Assembly (NCBI GenBank): GCA_937957685.1
Contig: CALGAO010000091.1
Coordinates: 1 to 37,781 of the forward strand
Source: an uncultured Paenibacillaceae bacterium
Lineage (GTDB): Bacteria; Bacillota; Bacilli; Paenibacillales; DA-C8
Direction of reading: 5' to 3'
Length of the DNA stretch: 37,781 nt
Position numbers and translations under genes: made by a program
Notes under the pieces: model-generated
The model's database searches: none
What the model was told of the DNA's origin: nothing
Seen by the model: only the letters and a program-made list of their open reading frames with translations
Shown here: one piece after another, positions 33,145-37,781 of the stretch
How the letters are laid out: every line of letters starts with the position of its first letter
Position numbering within the stretch: position 1 is the stretch's first letter

Positions 33145-36018
33145 ATGTTCAGATTGGCTAAAGATCATATCGTGATACGAGGGGCGCGTGCCCATAATCT
33201 GAAGAACATAACCGTGAAGATCCCGCGCGACAAGCTGGTCGTCCTGACCGGCATCAGCGGCTCGGGCAAGTCATCGCTTGCCTTCGACACGATCTATGCG
33301 GAAGGGCAGCGGCGATATGTGGAGTCGCTGTCCGCCTACGCCCGCCAGTTTCTCGGTCAGATGGAGAAGCCGGACGTGGATTCGATCGAGGGGCTGTCTC
33401 CGGCCATCTCGATCGACCAGAAGACCACCAGCCGCAATCCTCGCTCGACCGTCGGCACCGTGACGGAGATCTACGACTATCTGCGGCTGCTCTATGCCAG
33501 GATCGGCAAGCCGCACTGTCCGAAGCACGGCATCGAGATCAGCTCGCAGACGGTCGATCAGATGGTCGACCGTCTGATGGAGTATCCGGAGCGCACGCGC
33601 ATGCAGATCCTGGCGCCGGTCGTCTCCGGCCGAAAGGGCGAGCACGTGAAGCTGCTGGCGGACATTCAGAAGCAGGGGTATGTGCGCGTCCGGATTAACG
33701 GGGAGATCCGCGACCTCAGCGAGGAGATCACCCTGGAGAAGAACAAGAAGCATACAATCGAAGTGGTCGTTGACCGGATCGTCATCAAGGACGATATCCA
33801 GGCGCGCCTGACCGATTCCATCGAACAGGCGCTCAAGCTGTCGGGCGGTACGGTGGTGATCGACGTGATCGACAAGGAAGAGCTGATGTTCAACTCGAAC
33901 CTGTCCTGCCCGGAATGCGGCTTCAGCATGGACGAGTTGTCGCCGCGCATGTTCTCGTTCAACAATCCTTACGGGGCATGTCCGGCTTGCGACGGGCTCG
34001 GCAGCAAGATGATCGTCGATCCGGATCTGCTCGTGCCGGATCGCTCGCGCACGATCGAGGAAGGCGCCTTTGAAGCGTGGGCCGGCAGCACATCCACCTA
34101 CTATCCGCAATTTCTGGCGTCGGTGTGCCGCCACTACAATATCCCGATGGATGTGCCGGTCAGCGAGCTGACGGAAGAGCAGATGAACATCATCCTGTAC
34201 GGCACGAACGGCGAGAAGATCACCTTCCGCTACGAGAACGAATTCGGCAGAACGCGCGAGGCGGTTGTGCCGTTCGAAGGCATCATCGGCAATCTGGAGC
34301 GCCGTTATCGGGAGTCTCCGTCCGACGGCATCCGCGAGTTCATCGAGCAGTTTATGAGCGCGAGCCCATGCGAGGTGTGCCACGGCAAGCGGCTCAAGCC
34401 GGAGGTGCTCGCGGTGACGGTCAACGGGCGCAATATCGCCTATGTCACCGATCTGTCGATCGAGGAAGCGAGAGAGTTCTTCGCCAGTCTGGAGCTGAAC
34501 GAGCGGGAGCGACTCATCGCGCACCAGATTCTGAAAGAGATTAATGAAAGGCTTGGGTTCCTCTGCAATGTCGGGTTGAACTATCTGACCCTGAGCCGTT
34601 CTGCAGGCACATTGTCCGGGGGTGAGGCGCAGCGCATCCGACTCGCCACCCAGATCGGGTCGAGTCTCATGGGCGTGCTGTATATCCTCGACGAACCGAG
34701 CATCGGTTTGCACCAGCGCGACAATGACCGGCTGATCCGGGCGCTGGAACAGATGCGGGATCTCGGCAATACGCTGATCGTCGTCGAGCACGACGAGGAC
34801 ACGATGCTGGCCGCCGATTACCTGATCGATATTGGTCCAGGCGCAGGCATACACGGCGGCGAGATCATCGCCGAAGGTACGCCGGAGGAAGTGATGAACC
34901 ATCCGAATTCGCTCACCGGCGCTTACCTCAGCGGCCGCAAGTTCATCCCCGTGCCGGAACAGCGGCGCAAGCCCAACGGCAACTGGCTGGAGATCCGCGG
35001 CGCCAGCGAGAACAATCTGAAGAACATCAACGTGAAGATTCCGCTGGGCGTATTCATCTGCGTGACCGGCGTATCCGGATCGGGCAAAAGCACGCTCGTC
35101 AATGAGATCCTCTACAAGGCGCTGTCCAAGGAGCTCAACCGCTCCAAGCAGAAGCCCGGAGCGCACAAGGAGATCCGCGGGCTGGAGCACCTGGACAAGG
35201 TGGTGGATATCGACCAGTCGCCGATCGGCCGCTCGCCGCGCTCCAACCCGGCGACCTATACCGGCGTATTCGACGATATCCGCGATGTCTTCGCCGCGAC
35301 CAACGAGGCGAAGATCCGCGGCTACAAGAAAGGACGGTTCAGCTTCAACGTCCGCGGCGGCCGCTGCGAAGCGTGCAAGGGGGATGGCATCATCAAGATC
35401 GAGATGCACTTCCTGCCGGACGTCTACGTGCCTTGCGAGGTGTGCAAGGGCAGCAGGTACAACCGGGAAACGCTGGAGGTTCGCTACAAAGGCAAGAATA
35501 TCTCCGAGGTTCTCGAGATGACGGTGGAGGATGCGCTGGAATTCTTCAAGAACGTGCCGCGCATCGCGCGCAAGCTGCAGACGCTGTATGACGTCGGACT
35601 GGGCTATATGAAGCTGGGACAACCGGCCACCACGATGTCCGGCGGCGAAGCGCAGCGCGTCAAGCTCGCGTCGGAGCTGTACCGCCGCAGCACGGGCAAG
35701 ACGTTCTATATCCTGGACGAGCCGACTACAGGCCTGCATTTCGAGGATGTGGACCGGCTGCTCAAGGTGCTGCATCGCCTGGTCGAATCCGGCGAGACGG
35801 TGCTGGTCATCGAGCATAACCTGGACGTGATCAAGACGGCCGATTATCTGATCGACCTAGGTCCGGAGGGCGGTCATCGAGGCGGCACGGTGATCGGCGT
35901 GGGTACACCGGAGCAGCTCGTCGACAACGAACAATCCTATACGGGCAAGTATCTGAAGCCTATATTGGAACGGGACCGCGCCAGGATGAAAGAGCGAATG
36001 GCGGCAGGGGTTCAGTGA
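33145..36018 (+). CDS. uvrA: Excinuclease ABC subunit A
   Basis: With ATG 33145 the protein has 957 residues, like B. subtilis UvrA, and begins MFRLAKDHIVIRGARAHNLKNI; GAGGA lies 8 bases upstream. GTG 33073/ATG 33076, behind a good AAGGGAG, would add 23-24 residues of no known similarity, so the start is open. Seen: two ABC modules with Walker A GISGSGKSSLAFD and GVSGSGKSTLVNE, signature SGGEAQRIRLA and SGGEAQRVKLA, and zinc modules with CPECGFSMDE/CPACDG, CEVCHGKRL and CEACKGDG/CEVCKGSRY. UvrA dimers find distortions in DNA and load UvrB. It is the second gene of the LexA-controlled operon. Confidence 0.97.
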   Translation: MFRLAKDHIVIRGARAHNLKNITVKIPRDKLVVLTGISGSGKSSLAFDTIYAEGQRRYVESLSAYARQFLGQMEKPDVDSIEGLSPAISIDQKTTSRNPRSTVGTVTEIYDYLRLLYARIGKPHCPKHGIEISSQTVDQMVDRLMEYPERTRMQILAPVVSGRKGEHVKLLADIQKQGYVRVRINGEIRDLSEEITLEKNKKHTIEVVVDRIVIKDDIQARLTDSIEQALKLSGGTVVIDVIDKEELMFNSNLSCPECGFSMDELSPRMFSFNNPYGACPACDGLGSKMIVDPDLLVPDRSRTIEEGAFEAWAGSTSTYYPQFLASVCRHYNIPMDVPVSELTEEQMNIILYGTNGEKITFRYENEFGRTREAVVPFEGIIGNLERRYRESPSDGIREFIEQFMSASPCEVCHGKRLKPEVLAVTVNGRNIAYVTDLSIEEAREFFASLELNERERLIAHQILKEINERLGFLCNVGLNYLTLSRSAGTLSGGEAQRIRLATQIGSSLMGVLYILDEPSIGLHQRDNDRLIRALEQMRDLGNTLIVVEHDEDTMLAADYLIDIGPGAGIHGGEIIAEGTPEEVMNHPNSLTGAYLSGRKFIPVPEQRRKPNGNWLEIRGASENNLKNINVKIPLGVFICVTGVSGSGKSTLVNEILYKALSKELNRSKQKPGAHKEIRGLEHLDKVVDIDQSPIGRSPRSNPATYTGVFDDIRDVFAATNEAKIRGYKKGRFSFNVRGGRCEACKGDGIIKIEMHFLPDVYVPCEVCKGSRYNRETLEVRYKGKNISEVLEMTVEDALEFFKNVPRIARKLQTLYDVGLGYMKLGQPATTMSGGEAQRVKLASELYRRSTGKTFYILDEPTTGLHFEDVDRLLKVLHRLVESGETVLVIEHNLDVIKTADYLIDLGPEGGHRGGTVIGVGTPEQLVDNEQSYTGKYLKPILERDRARMKERMAAGVQ

Positions 36019-36085
36019 TCCTGGCCAGGGCCGACTGCGATCCGCTTGCGATGCCGGCAGTCGCCTTGTGCTGCGGGACCATAGG

Positions 36086-36140
36086 AAGGGGCACGTCCAT
36101 CGGTCAGCCCATGCTGGCGCCATGGACGTCCCCTTGTTTT
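36086..36140 (+). terminator. Terminator of uvrBA
   Basis: AAGGGG-(C)-ACGTCCAT (36086-36100) pairs with ATGGACGT-CCCCTT (36122-36135), 14 pairs with one bulged C, followed by GTTTTA. Confidence 0.8.
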
Positions 36141-36396
36141 ATGCGGGGAGGCAAGGTCCCGCAGATGTGTTGTCCTGATGGCCTGAGCAGGTTCGATAAG
36201 TTTTTACAAACTTGTTACATCTTCGACTTTATGCTTGCAATCAGGCAAAGTGACGGATAACATAAATGAAGATGCACATAATCAAGTTAGGACTTGATAT
36301 TTGTCGCAAGTTTTGCGATTATATAAAGACCGTGATCCGTATAATTGACATTACTTACAAATGGCGAACGTATAGATCTTGAAGGAGGGTCAACAG
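36141..36396 (+). promoter_or_regulatory. AT-rich promoter region of the small membrane protein gene, with inverted repeat
   Basis: No gene is seen. A perfect TATAAT is at 36340-36345; TTGCGA (36313-36318) is 21 bases upstream, too far for a good pair. Another candidate pair is TTGATA (36294-36299) with GATTAT (36317-36322). A perfect inverted repeat TCGCAA-GTT-TTGCGA (36304-36318) overlaps the possible -35 and may be an operator. Confidence 0.45.
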
Positions 36397-36672
36397 ATGT
36401 TTTTTTCCGCTTCCGACGGAGCAGAAGCAGCAGCAACAAGCACATTCGCACAAGCATTCCAATTGTGGGACCTGTTTATGTTTGCATTCACCATATTGAT
36501 CGCCTGGGGATTCTTCCGCCTGCTCAAGAATGACCGAGACAACAAACTGGGCATCGGCTTCTCCGCGATCGCACTTCTCGTGTTCCTGTTCCTGGACGTG
36601 ATGGTCGTGGCGAACTGGATGGGGTATCTCGACGAGATCCAGGAAGGTCTGAAGTTCCTGAGATCCTGGTAA
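36397..36672 (+). CDS. Small two-helix membrane protein of unknown function
   Basis: A protein of 91 residues. ATG 36397 has a very strong ribosome site (GAAGGAGGGT) 6-8 bases upstream. After a polar, alanine-rich N-terminus (1-25) there are two membrane segments, about 29-47 (LFMFAFTILIAWGFFRLL) and 57-78 (SAIALLVFLFLDVMVVANW), joined by a charged turn KNDRDNKLG; the tail is amphipathic. I do not recognise a named family. It does not look like CsbA, which is linked to uvrBA in Bacillus. It has its own promoter region and a strong terminator, so it is a well-expressed single gene. Confidence 0.8.
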   Translation: MFFSASDGAEAAATSTFAQAFQLWDLFMFAFTILIAWGFFRLLKNDRDNKLGIGFSAIALLVFLFLDVMVVANWMGYLDEIQEGLKFLRSW

Positions 36673-36696
36673 TCGATCGTCGATCGCATGTACACA

Positions 36697-36745
36697 AAAG
36701 CCGTCTCTTGCGTGCAACCACGCAGGAGACGGCTTTGTTTGTTAT
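36697..36745. terminator. Bidirectional terminator between convergent genes
   Basis: AAAGCCGTCTC (36697-36707) pairs with GAGACGGCTTT (36726-36736), enclosing TGCGTG-CAAC-CACGCA. T-rich TTTGTTTGTT follows on the plus strand, and the A-run at 36696-36699 gives a U-run on the minus strand. Confidence 0.88.
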
Positions 36746-36785
36746 GTGCGCCATGCTGCTGTGTCAAGCTTCGGCAGCCCCTGCT

Positions 36786-37781
36786 TCAGCGGATGGGGGA
36801 GGTGACTGTCGCTTCAGCCAGCTTGTGCACAGCGAGCACGAACATGGCGTGCGACCAGGTGAGTGGCACGACCCATGCCGGCTTCCCTGTCACCCGATCG
36901 ATCTGCTCGGAGAGCAGGCCGGTATCCGTTTGATGGTCGATCGCCCATTGCAGGAGCGGCCAGGCTGCATCCACACGCCCTTGCTGAATGCGATACTGGC
37001 ACAGCCACAGCGTGGTCAGGATCCAGGGATTGCCGCCGATATACGGATCGTTCTCGTACCTTTTCAGCCCGCCAACGTTTGGGACGGTCAACGCTGCTTC
37101 AATCGCATCGGCCGTCCTCGCCATGCGCGGATCGTCAGCCGGCAGCACCCCGAACGGGACGCACAGCCCGAGCAAGCTCACATCGAGGACCGGGTCTTCC
37201 GCCAGGATATACGTCCGATATCCTTTGCTGTCTGTGCTGACCGATCCCTTCTTGCCCGCCCGCAGCGCCTCATCGTACGTACGGGCATCAACCTGGAGCT
37301 TCACGCCGCGCAGGTAGGCGGCTCGTTCCTCGTTCCAGCAATGGTCGATGATCTGCCTCCGGATGCGCTCCGCTGCCTCCCGGCATCGTCCGGCGAGTTC
37401 CTCATCCCGCTGAAGCCCGGCAAAGGCTGCCGCTCCCTGCAACCCCCCGTACACCGCTGCGGCGGAATACAGGTGCACTCCGGTTCTCTCCTCCCACAGA
37501 TCGATGCTGGGAAGCGGCAGGCCGGTCTCGGGATCGAGGAAGCCGAGCAGGAATCGCGCGCCGCGCTGCACAGCGGGCCACACCCGGTCAGCGAAGGCCT
37601 GGCTTGGCTCGCTCAGATAATGCTGCCACATGCCCCACAGGATCGAGGCGCCTTCGTCGATCTGCAGGCCCCATGAAGGCGCCAGCCTGCCGTCGTGATA
37701 ATGCCGCTGCTGCCAGGAGCCGTCGGCGGATTGGGCGGTGAGCGCCCAGTCATAGAAGCGGCTGGCGAGATCAGACAGACC
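36786..37781 (-). CDS. GH15-type glycoside hydrolase (glucoamylase-like), 3' part
   Basis: About 331 C-terminal residues are seen; the gene enters from beyond position 37781. The fragment is an (alpha/alpha)6-barrel part: WQQRHYHDGRLAPSWGLQIDEGASILWGMWQHY, then DLWEERTGVHLYSAAAVYGGL, NPWILTTLWLCQYRI and, near the end, TGLLSEQIDRVTGKPAWVVPLTWSHA. In GH15 the two catalytic glutamates lie in the WEER-type and in the LxEQ-type segments, and both are present. The family removes glucose from starch, dextrin or trehalose ends; the substrate is not certain, and the N-terminal domain is outside the window. No signal peptide can be judged. It ends at TGA, 50 bases from a shared terminator. Confidence 0.85.
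   Translation of the reverse strand, partial: GLSDLASRFYDWALTAQSADGSWQQRHYHDGRLAPSWGLQIDEGASILWGMWQHYLSEPSQAFADRVWPAVQRGARFLLGFLDPETGLPLPSIDLWEERTGVHLYSAAAVYGGLQGAAAFAGLQRDEELAGRCREAAERIRRQIIDHCWNEERAAYLRGVKLQVDARTYDEALRAGKKGSVSTDSKGYRTYILAEDPVLDVSLLGLCVPFGVLPADDPRMARTADAIEAALTVPNVGGLKRYENDPYIGGNPWILTTLWLCQYRIQQGRVDAAWPLLQWAIDHQTDTGLLSEQIDRVTGKPAWVVPLTWSHAMFVLAVHKLAEATVTSPIR

Noticed and set aside
33271..35817. 848-codon open frame on the minus strand opposite uvrA
   Set aside because: Same shadow effect; uvrA has all its motifs on the plus strand.
36708..37676. 322-codon open frame on the plus strand at the right end
   Set aside because: It lies opposite the GH15 gene, whose conserved motifs are on the minus strand, and it begins inside a terminator hairpin.
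1..37781. Insertion sequences, prophage, CRISPR arrays, tRNA or rRNA genes
   Set aside because: No transposase or integrase motif, no regular repeat-spacer series and no cloverleaf or rRNA-like stretch was noticed on reading. A tRNA scan and a repeat search would confirm this.

Overview
The window is a chromosomal segment of a motile, endospore-lineage Firmicute. The best fit is the Paenibacillaceae (a Paenibacillus or close relative). Reasons: the gene order is that of the Bacillus flaG-fliD-fliS-fliT / hpf / secA / prfB / ftsEX / ctpB / minJ / uvrBA region, Shine-Dalgarno sites are strong (AGGAGG type), TTG and GTG starts are frequent, promoters are sigma-A and sigma-D type, and base composition is much more GC-rich than in Bacillus subtilis. 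The genus is inferred, not proven.

Layout. (1) 1-5667: a more AT-rich accessory locus beside the flagellar genes. It holds the tail of an unrecognised gene, a methyltransferase that appears fused to a kinase-like domain, a 1,073-residue GT2 glycosyltransferase + HAD + Rossmann-like protein, and a convergent CDP-alcohol-type cytidylyltransferase. Its position just before fliD suggests a flagellin or surface-glycan modification locus. (2) 5794-8662: a sigma-D promoter, then fliD, flaG, fliS and a fliT-like gene, closed by a terminator. (3) 8719-10572: a pRiA4b ORF-3-family gene with its own promoter. (4) 10647-10846: a dense cluster of DnaA boxes that is not beside dnaA. (5) 10917-15922: a cold-shock gene, hpf, secA, and prfB with its programmed +1 frameshift. 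(6) 16083-24718: a full route from N-acetylglutamate/ornithine to arginine: argC, argJ, argB, argD, argF, argG, argH. The argC promoter is covered by two ArgR-type operators. (7) 25009-30944: ftsE, ftsX, a coiled-coil M23 endopeptidase, a CtpB-type protease and a MinJ-like PDZ membrane protein, i.e. division and wall-remodelling functions. (8) 30988-36140: uvrB and uvrA behind a promoter carrying a LexA-type box. (9) 36304-37781: a small two-helix membrane protein and, convergent to it, the 3' part of a GH15-type glycoside hydrolase running off the window.

The genes are mostly housekeeping. The points of real interest are the DnaA-box cluster at about 10.65-10.85 kb and the modification locus at the left end. 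No rRNA, tRNA, CRISPR, transposase or prophage gene was seen.
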